DNA of 64,000 nucleotides, taken from the NCBI RefSeq assembly GCF_900156725.1, contig NZ_FTOI01000013.1, forward strand, positions 1 through 64,000, given 5' to 3'. Positions 26,053 through 34,970 of the stretch are shown here, one piece after another. The position numbers and the translations under genes are program-made. The notes beneath the pieces were generated by a model. It searched no databases and had not been told where the DNA came from. It was given only the letters and a program-made list of their open reading frames with translations. The first letter of the stretch is position 1, and the number at the start of each line of letters is the position of its first letter. Source of the stretch: Kaistella chaponensis. GTDB taxonomy: Bacteria; Bacteroidota; Bacteroidia; Flavobacteriales; Weeksellaceae.

Positions 26053-28554
26053 CTAATACATGAAGGTTAAACCCGCTCCAAATCCATATTCACTGTCGTA
26101 ATTTGTCGACACTGAAACCCATTTCTGAAGAATGTATTTTAATCCAAAGTCAAATTCTTTGTCTGAATTAACGGCAAAATTTCCTCGAATTCTGGGTGAT
26201 ATTTTAATTCCTTCTCTCCCCAGTTCTAATCGCACTTTTCCATTTTGGTCAACGTTTGCGTCTGCTATTATTAGCATTGGTAAAAGATAACGAATACCGG
26301 CAATGGCTACATTTTGATTCTGGGGCATTACATTTTGCCCGAACCAGGTTTTTGCCATATCATGATTTTTGTTACTTCTAAAACCGACATAAGGCATTGC
26401 CCATTGATATTTTCCTAAAAACCGACCCACTTTTACACTTCCTTCGTAATGTGTAAAATCATAATTACTGTGTAATTCATTCACATTCAACCATCTCGCT
26501 CCTAACATCGTCATGTTTTCAAAATGAAATTTATTAGACGCTACATCCAACATTGCAGTAGTATTAATCATTCGGTTCTTGTTTAGAAACTGTTTGTATG
26601 ATGCTTCTTTATTCGGTAATTGTGGGTTTGGTGCTGAATTTTCATAACTGAAAACTCTTCCCATTCCACTCATCATGTGATATAAAATATGACAGTGGAA
26701 AAACCAGTCTCCGTCCTGATTTGCGGCAAATTCGATCGTCACAGTTTCCATTGGTGCAATGTCAATTACATTTTTTAAAGGTGCATATTCCCCTTTAGCG
26801 TTCACTACACGAAAATCATGACCGTGAAGATGCATTGGATGGCGCATCATGGAATTATTGTACATGGTAATTCTCACGACCTGACCTTTTTTAATTAAAA
26901 TTTTATCACTTTCAGCGACCGTTTTATTATCTAAAGTCCACAGATAATTACGCATATTACCTTCCAAAGTGAATTTCAATTCCTTTACATTATCAGTAGG
27001 TAAAATAGTTTTGAACGGAGATTTCAACATGTTATAATTGAGCCTTTTGATGGTTTTTTCTTCGGAAGATTCCATGGCCATCTTGCTGTGATCCATTTCC
27101 ATCTTACCATCATCCATTTTCACGTCAGATTTCATATCCATTTTGCTGTCATCCATTTCCATTTTACCATGATCCATTTTCATGTCCGATTTCATATCCA
27201 TTTTACCGTGATCCATTTCCATTTTACCATCCTTCATTTTCATGTCGGATTTCATGTCCATTTTGCCACCTTCCATCTTCATGTCGGATTTAGTCCCCAT
27301 CATTTCCATCATGTGCTGCATGGTTTTCATGCGTTGGCTTTCTGATAATTCCGGATACATTACTTCGTTCAAATCCATCACCTGATTGCCCATCGTCATG
27401 CTCATCGGTTTCATGTCTCCACTCATCAACATCATGTCGTTCATCATTTTCATACCTTCAAACAGCATCAGTTTCGGTAAGTTTGGTGCGTCTACTTTTT
27501 CGCCGTCTCCCAAATAAAGTGAGGCATGACCTTGTCGGTCTTCCGAAGTTGCACGAAATTCAAAACTTTTATTTTCGGGAACAGTAACTTCTATATCATA
27601 AGATTCGGAAACGCCAACAATGAGACGGTCTACTTCTACCGGTTCTACCTCATTACCATCAGTTCCAATAACGGTAATTTTTCCACCACCATAATTTAGC
27701 CAAAAATAAGAGGAAGATGCACCATTTGCTACTCGAAGCCTGACTTTATCTCCGGCTTTTAGATCTTTGTAATTTGAAGAAATCTCACCATTAATAAGGA
27801 AATTATTGTAATAAACGTCACTTACATCCATGGCTTCCATTCGCTTCCATTCATTCAAAAGTTTGGTTCCGAAATGTCCTTTTCCAATGGCTTCGGAATA
27901 ACTTTGAACGGTTCCTTTTTTTATGGCCCAATAATCTCCCCGATCCATGTGCAATCTTCGCATGATCTGTTTCGGATTTTCATCTGTCCATTCACCTAAA
28001 AGAACGGGAATATCTGCTGCAAACTTTTTACTTGGCTGACTATCTCTTTTATTAAAAACCAAAATCCCATTCATCCCGATCTGTTCCTGAGTTCCCTCAT
28101 GAGAATGATACCAATAAGTACCATTTTGAGAAATACGGAATTTGTAAAGATGCGTTTCGCCGGGCTTAACTTCTTTCGTAGTTAAATAAGGAACCCCATC
28201 CATTTCATTGGGTAGAATCACACCGTGCCAATGAAGACCTGTATTTTCTTTCAACTGATTGTGCAGGTAAATCTCTGCGGTATCACCTTCTGTAAAATAT
28301 AAAGTTGGCGCCATTAACTTTCCATTGATGGCAATTGCTCTCGCTGGTTTACCGGTGAAATTTACGAGCGTATCTTTTACATATAAATCGTAGCGCACTG
28401 TTTTTCCACCAAAAGAAATTTTACCACTGCCATCTTCTTTTGCAGTCTCTTTTTTCTCCATGTGCATGTTGTGGTCCTGAGAAAATCCCTGGGCCGAAAC
28501 CGCAATAAACAGCAGTGCGAAAAATTTTAAAAAGTTGGGTATTTTATTTTTCAT
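26053..28554 (-). CDS. copA: Multicopper oxidase with Met/His-rich insert and C-terminal barrel-like domain
   Basis: An 833-residue secreted oxidase (signal peptide about 1-24) that would oxidise Cu(I) to less toxic Cu(II) in the periplasm. Copper sites are HWH (108-110), HSH (150-152), HPMHLHGH (572-579) and HCHILYHMMSGM (from 620, with T1 Cys621). Between cupredoxin domains 2 and 3 lies a Met-rich insert, including three 20-residue repeats (about 434-493). After the oxidase ends near 645, about 165 residues resemble the CopB-type outer-membrane copper protein and finish in an aromatic beta-barrel-like tail (GAGLTFMY). So CopA- and CopB-like parts appear fused. The start overlaps the DUF305 gene by 11 bases. 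Confidence 0.88.
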   Translation of the reverse strand: MKNKIPNFLKFFALLFIAVSAQGFSQDHNMHMEKKETAKEDGSGKISFGGKTVRYDLYVKDTLVNFTGKPARAIAINGKLMAPTLYFTEGDTAEIYLHNQLKENTGLHWHGVILPNEMDGVPYLTTKEVKPGETHLYKFRISQNGTYWYHSHEGTQEQIGMNGILVFNKRDSQPSKKFAADIPVLLGEWTDENPKQIMRRLHMDRGDYWAIKKGTVQSYSEAIGKGHFGTKLLNEWKRMEAMDVSDVYYNNFLINGEISSNYKDLKAGDKVRLRVANGASSSYFWLNYGGGKITVIGTDGNEVEPVEVDRLIVGVSESYDIEVTVPENKSFEFRATSEDRQGHASLYLGDGEKVDAPNLPKLMLFEGMKMMNDMMLMSGDMKPMSMTMGNQVMDLNEVMYPELSESQRMKTMQHMMEMMGTKSDMKMEGGKMDMKSDMKMKDGKMEMDHGKMDMKSDMKMDHGKMEMDDSKMDMKSDVKMDDGKMEMDHSKMAMESSEEKTIKRLNYNMLKSPFKTILPTDNVKELKFTLEGNMRNYLWTLDNKTVAESDKILIKKGQVVRITMYNNSMMRHPMHLHGHDFRVVNAKGEYAPLKNVIDIAPMETVTIEFAANQDGDWFFHCHILYHMMSGMGRVFSYENSAPNPQLPNKEASYKQFLNKNRMINTTAMLDVASNKFHFENMTMLGARWLNVNELHSNYDFTHYEGSVKVGRFLGKYQWAMPYVGFRSNKNHDMAKTWFGQNVMPQNQNVAIAGIRYLLPMLIIADANVDQNGKVRLELGREGIKISPRIRGNFAVNSDKEFDFGLKYILQKWVSVSTNYDSEYGFGAGLTFMY
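27076..27294 (-). repeat. 60-bp coding repeats in the multicopper oxidase gene
   Basis: Three in-frame 60-base units encode variants of MKSDMKM..GKMEMD.(G/S)KMD, preceded by a partial unit. Each carries six to seven methionines and one or two histidines, a spacing suited to binding several Cu ions. Near-identical DNA units mean copy number could change by slippage or recombination. Confidence 0.85.
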
Positions 28555-29029
28555 TTTCTAATCTTTTTATCATTGTTTTCATTTCTTCTATTTCTTTTCT
28601 TTGCGCAGAAATGATACTTTCAGCTAATTTTTTTACTTCGGGGTCTTTAATGTCGGCTCTTTCACTTGTTAAAATGGCGATGGAATGGTGAGGAATCATT
28701 CCTTTCATCCAAAGAACATCGCCAACAATGGGACTTTGCGTACGAACCAAACCGAGTGCAACGAAAAACAATCCTATACTTCCCACTATTATTCCCAGGT
28801 TTTTCTGCTTATTTTGATACATTTTGCGCATAAAGAAAAACATGATCAAAGCCATCGTGGAGATTCCAAGACATACCATATAAAATCTGGTCATGCTGAA
28901 ATAAACGTGATCTAGTTCATAGGTATTGAGATACATGGTTATGTACATCGCTACAAATGAGGCCACAAGCATTAAAACAAATTTGCTGTAAACGTTACTT
29001 TTTGAGTGATCCATTGAATTTTCCATCAA
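28544..29029 (-). CDS. DUF305 domain membrane protein
   Basis: 161 residues: a cytosolic start (MENSMDHSKSN), three transmembrane helices (about 15-90) and a DUF305 segment with WMKGMIPHHSIAILTSERADI and AESIISAQRKEIEEMK. DUF305 is a ferritin-like helical domain that recurs in copper-resistance clusters; the HH pair and methionines are likely metal ligands. It is co-transcribed with copA ATPase (7-bp gap) and the oxidase (overlap). Confidence 0.8.
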   Translation of the reverse strand: MMENSMDHSKSNVYSKFVLMLVASFVAMYITMYLNTYELDHVYFSMTRFYMVCLGISTMALIMFFFMRKMYQNKQKNLGIIVGSIGLFFVALGLVRTQSPIVGDVLWMKGMIPHHSIAILTSERADIKDPEVKKLAESIISAQRKEIEEMKTMIKRLENEK

Positions 29030-29036
29030 TTTATTT

Positions 29037-31541
29037 TTAAATGTTAATATTTTTTAAACGTAATGAATTACCGATCACAGACACGGAACTAAAACTCATA
29101 GCCAAGGCTGCAATCATCGGTGATAAAAGGATTCCAAAAACAGGAAACAAAACGCCTGCTGCAATTGGAATTCCTAAAATATTATAAGCTAAAGCGAAAA
29201 ATAAGTTTTGCTTGATATTCTTCATAACAGCATCGCTTAGGTTTCTTGCTTTTACAATTCCGTGCAAGTCACCCTGTACCAAAGTGATCATTGCGCTTTC
29301 AATCGCAACATCAGTTCCGGTTCCCATCGCGATTCCGACATCACTTTTTGCCAACGCAGGTGCATCGTTAATTCCATCTCCAGCCATTGCTACGATCTTT
29401 CCACTTTTCTGAAGTTTTTCTACTTCCTGCAGTTTATTTTCGGGTAGCATTCCAGCTTTAAAATGAACAAGATTGAGTTCTTTGGCAACCGCCTGTGCAG
29501 TATCGTGATTGTCTCCTGTAAGCATGATAACATCAATACCTTTTTCCTGTAATGCTTTAATTGCTTTTGCACTGGTCGGTTTTATTTTGTCACTAATAAC
29601 CACATATCCCGAAACTTTTCCCTCTACAGATAAGAAAGAAACAGTTTTTCCCTGTTTTTGAAAATTTTGCACTTCGGTTTCCATCAAAGAGGTGATTTCA
29701 GCTTTGGCATATTCCATCATTTTGGCATTACCCAGATCAATTTTTTTTCCGTTGACCTTTCCCTCAACACCTTTTCCTGTGACTGCACTGAAATTTTCAG
29801 CATTTACAATTTCTATATTTTGTTCTTTCCCATATTTTACGGTAGCCTCTGCTAATGGATGTTCGCTCATTTTATTTAAAGAAACAATGAACTGTAGAAC
29901 TTCTTTTTCTGTAAGCCGATCTCCGAAAACTCCAATTTTTTCAACGGTTGGTTTTCCCTCCGTAATAGTTCCTGTTTTATCGATAATTAAAGTATCGACC
30001 TTATCCATTTTTTCCAAGGCTTCGGCGTTTTTTATAAGTACCCCATTTTGAGCACCTTTACCAACACCGACCATTACAGACATTGGTGTTGCTAATCCTA
30101 AAGCACATGGGCAAGCAATAATAAGAACAGCAAGTGCATTTACAAAAGCATAAACATAAACCGGTTGTGGTCCAAAGACTGCCCACACGATGAATGTAAT
30201 AACAGAAATAAGTACAACAATTGGCACAAAATAACCCGACACCGTATCGGCTAATTTCTGAATTGGTGCCCGACTGCGACTGGCGTTATTGACCATTTCC
30301 ACAATTTGAGAGAGCAAAGTATCTGAACCCACTTTCTCCGCTTTCATTAAAAACGATTGGTTACCGTTGATGGTTCCACTGCTTACTTTATCGTCTATTG
30401 TTTTGGTTACAGGAATCGGTTCTCCCGTAATCATTGATTCATCTACAGAGGTTTCGCCTTCTGTAATTGCACCATCTACTGGAATTTTTTCGCCAGGTTT
30501 TACACGCAGAATGTCACCTATGACGATTTGTTCAATAGTCACTTCTTCTTCAATGCCGTCTTTAACTCTGATGGCTCGGTTTGGCGCGAGTTTTAATAAT
30601 TCTTTAACTGCAGAATTTGTTTTGCTGTGTGCTCTGGCTTCCAATACCTGTCCCAGTAGCACTAAAGTCAAAATTACCGTGGCAGCCTCAAAATATACAT
30701 GAACTGCTCCGGTGTGCGATTTAAATTGTTTTGGAAAAATATCCGGAAAAAACATTCCGAAAACACTGAAAAGGAAAGCGGCTCCCGCACCAATTCCTAT
30801 CAACGTAAACATATTGAGATTCCATGTTTTAATACTTTTATAGGCACGTTCAAAAAACATCCAGGTCGCATAAAACACAACCGGAATCGATAGAACGAAC
30901 TGAACCCAGTTCCAGTATTTTTGTTCCATCAAATTATATAATGGATTGTTTGGAATCATTTCACTCATTGCTATTAAAACAATGGGTAAAGTAAAAATTA
31001 CGGCAATCCATAATTTCTTTAGTAATTTTTTATAGGTTTTTTCTTCCGCTGAAATATCAGGTTCCATCGACACCAGATCCATCCCACAAATAGGACAGGC
31101 GCCAGGTTTATCTCTGATTATTTCGGGGTGCATTGGACAAGTCCATTGTTCCGAATTCGAGTTGCTTAATTTTTGTTCTTCTACCAGATCCATTCCGCAG
31201 ACGGGACAATCGCCTGCTTTGTCGTACGTTTTTTCACCTTCACAATGCATTGGGCAGTAAAAAGTACCGTTACCTTTTACTTTTTTAATTTCTTTTTTCT
31301 TGGTTTCTGCCTCTGCTTTTGGCAGATCACCTATATTATGAATACTGTATGTTCCACCATCTTTTTTCAAGGCTTCCTGATATTTTTCAATGTGCAAATG
31401 ACCATCTGTTTCAATAACTGCTTCCTCTTTCGAGAGATCAACCGTTACTTTTGAAACGCCTTCAATTTTTGAAAGTGTTTCTTCTACGTGTTTCCGGCAA
31501 CCGTCACAGGTCATCCCGTGAATATGATAGGTGTGTTTCAT
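29037..31541 (-). CDS. copA: Copper-exporting P1B-ATPase with three metal-binding modules
   Basis: An 834-residue Cu(I) exporter. The N-terminus has an HMA domain with GMTCDGC (C12, C15), then two small heavy-metal-binding (YHS-like) modules, [14 protein letters not shown] with CPVCGMDLV (96-120) and [15 protein letters not shown] with CPICGMDLV (133-157). ATPase motifs are TGEP, C477-P-C479 in the sixth helix, D521KTGT and GDGINDAP. The membrane pattern YN...(SLAYNILG-type) and M...SS near the end fit the Cu(I) class. It leads a gene string with DUF305 and the multicopper oxidase. Confidence 0.92.
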   Translation of the reverse strand: MKHTYHIHGMTCDGCRKHVEETLSKIEGVSKVTVDLSKEEAVIETDGHLHIEKYQEALKKDGGTYSIHNIGDLPKAEAETKKKEIKKVKGNGTFYCPMHCEGEKTYDKAGDCPVCGMDLVEEQKLSNSNSEQWTCPMHPEIIRDKPGACPICGMDLVSMEPDISAEEKTYKKLLKKLWIAVIFTLPIVLIAMSEMIPNNPLYNLMEQKYWNWVQFVLSIPVVFYATWMFFERAYKSIKTWNLNMFTLIGIGAGAAFLFSVFGMFFPDIFPKQFKSHTGAVHVYFEAATVILTLVLLGQVLEARAHSKTNSAVKELLKLAPNRAIRVKDGIEEEVTIEQIVIGDILRVKPGEKIPVDGAITEGETSVDESMITGEPIPVTKTIDDKVSSGTINGNQSFLMKAEKVGSDTLLSQIVEMVNNASRSRAPIQKLADTVSGYFVPIVVLISVITFIVWAVFGPQPVYVYAFVNALAVLIIACPCALGLATPMSVMVGVGKGAQNGVLIKNAEALEKMDKVDTLIIDKTGTITEGKPTVEKIGVFGDRLTEKEVLQFIVSLNKMSEHPLAEATVKYGKEQNIEIVNAENFSAVTGKGVEGKVNGKKIDLGNAKMMEYAKAEITSLMETEVQNFQKQGKTVSFLSVEGKVSGYVVISDKIKPTSAKAIKALQEKGIDVIMLTGDNHDTAQAVAKELNLVHFKAGMLPENKLQEVEKLQKSGKIVAMAGDGINDAPALAKSDVGIAMGTGTDVAIESAMITLVQGDLHGIVKARNLSDAVMKNIKQNLFFALAYNILGIPIAAGVLFPVFGILLSPMIAALAMSFSSVSVIGNSLRLKNINI

Positions 31542-31550
31542 AATTTTACT

Positions 31551-31742
31551 TTACTTAAATTTTTAATTTACCGAATTTTATCAAATACCGATTTGTTTGG
31601 GATCCTATTTCCCAAATAGTTGCAGTACAATTACTCCAATAATAATTGCACCGATGAATATATACAGTCCGTAGTTCCACCATTTTTTAAAACCAGTTTT
31701 TTTCTGATTATTTTCAATTCCTGTTTTGCAGCAATCCTTCAT
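31551..31742 (-). CDS. Small single-helix membrane protein upstream of copA
   Basis: From ATG at 31742 the frame reads MKDCCKTGIENNQKKTGF, then KKWWNYGLYIFIGA and a hydrophobic helix. The vicinal Cys pair near the N-terminus and the single helix suggest a metal-linked micro-protein. As I read it the frame ends at 31551; a one-base misreading near 31620 would shorten it to about 45 residues (ending at 31604), the more natural length. Small proteins of this sort sit next to copper ATPases in flavobacteria. Confidence 0.4.
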
Positions 31743-31767
31743 AATAATCCTTTTTTGTGCCTAACAA

Positions 31768-31816
31768 AGAGAAAAGGGTAATGTAATAATTCACTACATA
31801 TTCTAACCTTTTCTCT
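31768..31816 (-). repeat. Inverted repeat between DUF3347 and the small membrane protein
   Basis: AGAGAAAAGGGT (31768-31779) and AACCTTTTCTCT (31805-31816) pair over 11 of 12 positions with a 25-base loop. There is no T-run after it on the minus strand, so it may stabilise or attenuate the transcript instead of ending it. Confidence 0.4.
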
Positions 31817-31866
31817 CGTCAGGACTTAAATTTTAATTATTAGGTATTTTTCAATATCGCAACATT

Positions 31867-32439
31867 TTACTGAATCGTTCTCTGAACTTTACCACATGTC
31901 AGCATTTTGCTGCCATAAAATGGGTTTCTAACCTCATTGCTTTTACTCAACCAAGTGCTTCCTTTTTGATACATTGGGCAAAACTGCTCGTATAATTTCA
32001 TTTTAGTTCCAGTAATTGCAACCAGATCTGAAATGTCTTTGCTTAATGTTTTAAAGTGATCACGTTGATGATCGATTGGGCTTTTTGAAATATGTTCAGC
32101 GTGCTCTGTAGCATCATCTATAATATCTGCCAACTCTTTTTTATCCACTGCAGAATATTTTGAAGCGCTAAAAGACTTTAATGAAACGGCGAGTTTAGCG
32201 CCTGCAGTGCCTGCTTTCTTGCTGTCGTCTCCTACCAAAGCATCTTTCAAATTAAAATAATCGCCCAAAATAGCCTCTGCTTTTGCATCGCTTTTCATAG
32301 ACATCATTTTACCGTTGCTCATTTTCATATCCATTTTGCTGTGGTCCATCTTCATATCCATTTTACTTTTCTGTTGCGCGTTTGCAAAAGAAATAGCGAA
32401 TAACATTACTGTTGCTATACTTACTTTTAAATTTTTCAT
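31867..32439 (-). CDS. DUF3347 protein with Met/His-rich N-terminus
   Basis: 190 residues, secreted (signal peptide about 1-21, cut near ANAQQ). A Met-rich stretch ([21 protein letters not shown]) precedes the DUF3347 four-helix domain. Family signature near the end: [26 protein letters not shown]. The CPM...MLTCG cysteines and methionines suggest copper binding. One of three DUF3347 proteins in the window; likely a periplasmic copper buffer. Function is inferred. Confidence 0.82.
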   Translation of the reverse strand: MKNLKVSIATVMLFAISFANAQQKSKMDMKMDHSKMDMKMSNGKMMSMKSDAKAEAILGDYFNLKDALVGDDSKKAGTAGAKLAVSLKSFSASKYSAVDKKELADIIDDATEHAEHISKSPIDHQRDHFKTLSKDISDLVAITGTKMKLYEQFCPMYQKGSTWLSKSNEVRNPFYGSKMLTCGKVQRTIQ

Positions 32440-32456
32440 TTTATTTTTTTAAAATT

Positions 32457-32909
32457 TTATAAACTGTCTCTTTTTTGTGCCATCCATTCTATCATTTCCT
32501 GCTTTTCAGCTTTTGTAAACTTTGCATCTCTGTGAATAATGGTGTAAGAATTCAAAGGCATTTCATCATCTCTTATCTGATTAACTATTGCTTTCAATTT
32601 GCTTTTTTTCTGTCTTACAGATAAAGAATCCCACTCACTGAAATTCAGTTCTTTTTTTCCATCTTTCACATGATTTGCTAAAAACATTGCGGCGGGCTGG
32701 ATTTTGTTGTACCATGGATAACGGGAATTATTACTGTGACAATCATAGCAGGAGGTCTGCAAATTATTTTTAATATTTGCCGGAACCTTATTGACAACCA
32801 AAAAGTCTGCTTTTGAAGTGGTTTGGCTTTGATTAATTTGTTTTGGAAGAAATTGTATACCAACAAATGCGATTAATAAAACCACTGCTATGATCTTGAA
32901 AATTTTCAT
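32457..32909 (-). CDS. Haem-binding domain (single CxxCH) protein
   Basis: 150 residues with an N-terminal membrane anchor or signal (about 4-20) and a haem-binding-domain core. CYDCHSNNSRYPWYNKIQP gives the c-type haem attachment site, followed by AMFLANHVKDGKKELNFSEW and a distal DDEMPLNSY where Met may be the sixth ligand. Probably a periplasmic cytochrome-like electron carrier. It lies tightly between two DUF3347 genes (1- and 17-bp gaps), so it works with them, perhaps in copper redox chemistry. Confidence 0.83.
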   Translation of the reverse strand: MKIFKIIAVVLLIAFVGIQFLPKQINQSQTTSKADFLVVNKVPANIKNNLQTSCYDCHSNNSRYPWYNKIQPAAMFLANHVKDGKKELNFSEWDSLSVRQKKSKLKAIVNQIRDDEMPLNSYTIIHRDAKFTKAEKQEMIEWMAQKRDSL

Positions 32910-32910
32910 T

Positions 32911-33381
32911 TTATTTTAATTCCTTTTTCACGCTTCCACAAGTCAACATCGATTTGCCGTAAAAGGGATTTTTTATCGTTTTTTCTGCACTTAACCAAGT
33001 CGCATCTGCCATTGGACAATAAAGTACGAAAACTGAATCGTTTGAAAGTTTGAAGTTCTTCGCCACTGCAACCATATTTTCAGATAATTTTGCAAACGAT
33101 TCCCGTTGAGTTTCTATGCTTCTACTTTCAGCAATGGTAGAAGCATCTTTTCGGAGAACGTCTAGATTCCCTTCCGACATAACTTTGTAATCTACCATAG
33201 ATGCAGATTTTATAAAGTCGTTTGCTGCTTTGGAGGCTCCATCTGAATTGTCTGTTACCAAAGCATCTTTGATGATGATATAATTTTGGTAAAGTTTAGA
33301 AATTGACGCGTCAGACATTTGTGCTGATAAATTAAATGTTGAAAATACTGAGAATAATGCTGTGAAAATTAATTTTTTCAT
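32911..33381 (-). CDS. DUF3347 protein
   Basis: 156 residues, secreted (signal peptide about 1-20, ending LSAQ). It is a helical DUF3347 domain with the shared end pattern YCPMADATWLSAEKTIKNPFYGKSMLTCGSVKK. Unlike the products at 31867 and 41950 it lacks the Met/His-rich leader. Upstream of the haem-binding gene by one base. Confidence 0.8.
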   Translation of the reverse strand: MKKLIFTALFSVFSTFNLSAQMSDASISKLYQNYIIIKDALVTDNSDGASKAANDFIKSASMVDYKVMSEGNLDVLRKDASTIAESRSIETQRESFAKLSENMVAVAKNFKLSNDSVFVLYCPMADATWLSAEKTIKNPFYGKSMLTCGSVKKELK

Positions 33382-33476
33382 TGTAATAAATTTTTGATTG
33401 TTTTTAATAAAGAAGATTTTAAAAAAAATGGCTACAATTAATAACGATTTTTCAGGTGAAAAATGACGGATTTATT

Positions 33477-33869
33477 CTAAATTCTAAAATTACAATAAGA
33501 AATAAATAAGGGTAATTCTGTCCTGTCTGGTGGTGCATTTAGCGGAACAGAAAATTGTTTACGTTCTACCAGTATTAAGAAATCTGCATCGGATATTTGC
33601 GGAATTATGGCTACAGCAGGCGCATCATTTATAAATGAAATATCTACTTTCTGAGGAACATCTGTTTTTAAAATCTTAATTTCACTTTTACAACAACCTT
33701 TCTTTTTTTTGGTACCACAAAAGGCACAAGTTATAGTGGAAGAAGCGGAAGAAGCGGAAGACGCGGAAGAAACAAAAGTTTGATCCAAGCAATAATGCAC
33801 GTTATAAACCATTCCGGATGAAAATCCGAAATAGAAAACGGTGAACATAATTGCTAAATACTTTTTCAT
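33477..33869 (-). CDS. HYC_CC_PP family secreted protein
   Basis: 130 residues with a signal or anchor segment (about 1-22). The family name comes from conserved blocks all present here: VHYC (25-28 region), GCCKS and a late APPDRTEL. A CAFCGTKKKKGCC cluster probably binds metal. An unusual SSASSASSASS stretch (about 36-45) is encoded by a short nine-base DNA repeat at about 33737-33770. Members accompany copper-efflux genes in Bacteroidota; a role as a small periplasmic or outer-membrane metal binder is inferred. Confidence 0.78.
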   Translation of the reverse strand: MKKYLAIMFTVFYFGFSSGMVYNVHYCLDQTFVSSASSASSASSTITCAFCGTKKKKGCCKSEIKILKTDVPQKVDISFINDAPAVAIIPQISDADFLILVERKQFSVPLNAPPDRTELPLFISYCNFRI

Positions 33870-33992
33870 AATAATTTACAAATAAATTAATAAAATTATT
33901 TTTCATTAAATTTTAGAGTTTAATGAAAATAATTCTCATTTTTTACCGTAATAATCAAGTTTTTCTAATTATCTTTTAATTTTAAATCGTAT

Positions 33993-34244
33993 TTAGCCAC
34001 AGCATGAACCTGCAGATTTTTTCGGTTCATTGTCTTCCGTAGTAGTAACGCGATAGTCTCCCGCTGCAGACAATGCTTTATTTATTTGTTGATCGGTAAC
34101 TGTTTGGGCGGCTTGCAAATCTGCCTGAGGTGGGTTTAAAGTTACAGAAACTTCCTGTACACCTTCTATAGTTGAAAGTGCTTTTTCAACAGACTTTACA
34201 CAACCACCGCAAGTCATCCCTTTAATTGAAACAATTTGATTCAT
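33993..34244 (-). CDS. HMA-domain copper chaperone (CopZ-like)
   Basis: 83 residues: one ferredoxin-like HMA domain with GMTCGGC (C12, C15), the typical VSVTLNPPQADL turn and a short tail ending SAGSCCG. Without a signal peptide it would shuttle Cu(I) in the cytoplasm, likely to the CopA ATPase encoded in the same cluster or to the HMA-AraC regulator encoded just upstream. Confidence 0.85.
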   Translation of the reverse strand: MNQIVSIKGMTCGGCVKSVEKALSTIEGVQEVSVTLNPPQADLQAAQTVTDQQINKALSAAGDYRVTTTEDNEPKKSAGSCCG

Positions 34245-34328
34245 AATTTAAAATTTTGTACGAGTTATTTTTACATTACAAATTTAATGACTGAAAATAT
34301 AACTTATTGTTACAATTCGGTTTATTAC

Positions 34329-34886
34329 TTACACAATATCGTCTATGGATTTTCTTTCCCATTTTCGCAGATTTTTGAATTCCGTCATAGACATACCTGT
34401 CTCATGCTTAAACTGTTTTGATAAATGACCACTGTTGTTATAATCTAAACTATAGGCTATTTCGGAAAAATTCAGTTCCCCAAATTGTATCAATTCTTTC
34501 ACTTTTTCCATCTTCAGATTAATCCTATATTTTTCGATGGTTATACCTTCCTTTAAACTAAATAATTTACTCAAAACCGAATAGGATTTGTTAAAAGTAG
34601 CAGTTAGAAAAACCGGTAAATTTGAATGATCCTGATTTTCAATTTTATTAATGATCGCAATTTTTATTTCTTCAACCAATACATCCGTTTCCTCGATCAA
34701 CAATTCAAAACCGAGTTCTTGGAGATTCTTTTCCAGTTTAGAAATCTCAACTGTCGTATCCTGATCCAGTACAACTTGTCCTAATTCTAAGGAATCGATA
34801 TGGTAACCTAAAGTATTTAGTTCTCGCATTACCGCCGACTTACAGCGGTCGCACACCATATTTTTTATATATAAAGTTGTTTTCAT
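34329..34886 (-). CDS. AraC-family regulator with N-terminal HMA-like metal domain
   Basis: 185 residues. The N-terminal 70 residues form an HMA-like fold with a CxxC pair (NMVCDRC, C12 and C15) on the loop where copper chaperones bind Cu(I). Residues about 100-180 are an AraC double helix-turn-helix (YSVLSKLFSLKEGITIEKY, then LNFSEIAYSLDYNNSGHLS, FKHETGMSMTEF). The arrangement suggests direct metal sensing by the regulator. It sits between the copper cluster and the cus operon and could control both. The family is firm; direct sensing is inference. Confidence 0.8.
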   Translation of the reverse strand: MKTTLYIKNMVCDRCKSAVMRELNTLGYHIDSLELGQVVLDQDTTVEISKLEKNLQELGFELLIEETDVLVEEIKIAIINKIENQDHSNLPVFLTATFNKSYSVLSKLFSLKEGITIEKYRINLKMEKVKELIQFGELNFSEIAYSLDYNNSGHLSKQFKHETGMSMTEFKNLRKWERKSIDDIV

Positions 34887-34970
34887 AATGGTGTTTTAAT
34901 GGTTATTTATCTTAATATTTTTATAATCTGCATCCACGTTGATTATGAATGTATGAACTTGATAAAAATT

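Noticed and set aside
27088-27345. Plus-strand frame rich in HFH and IHF repeats
   Set aside because: It is the antisense shadow of the Met-rich repeats in the multicopper oxidase.
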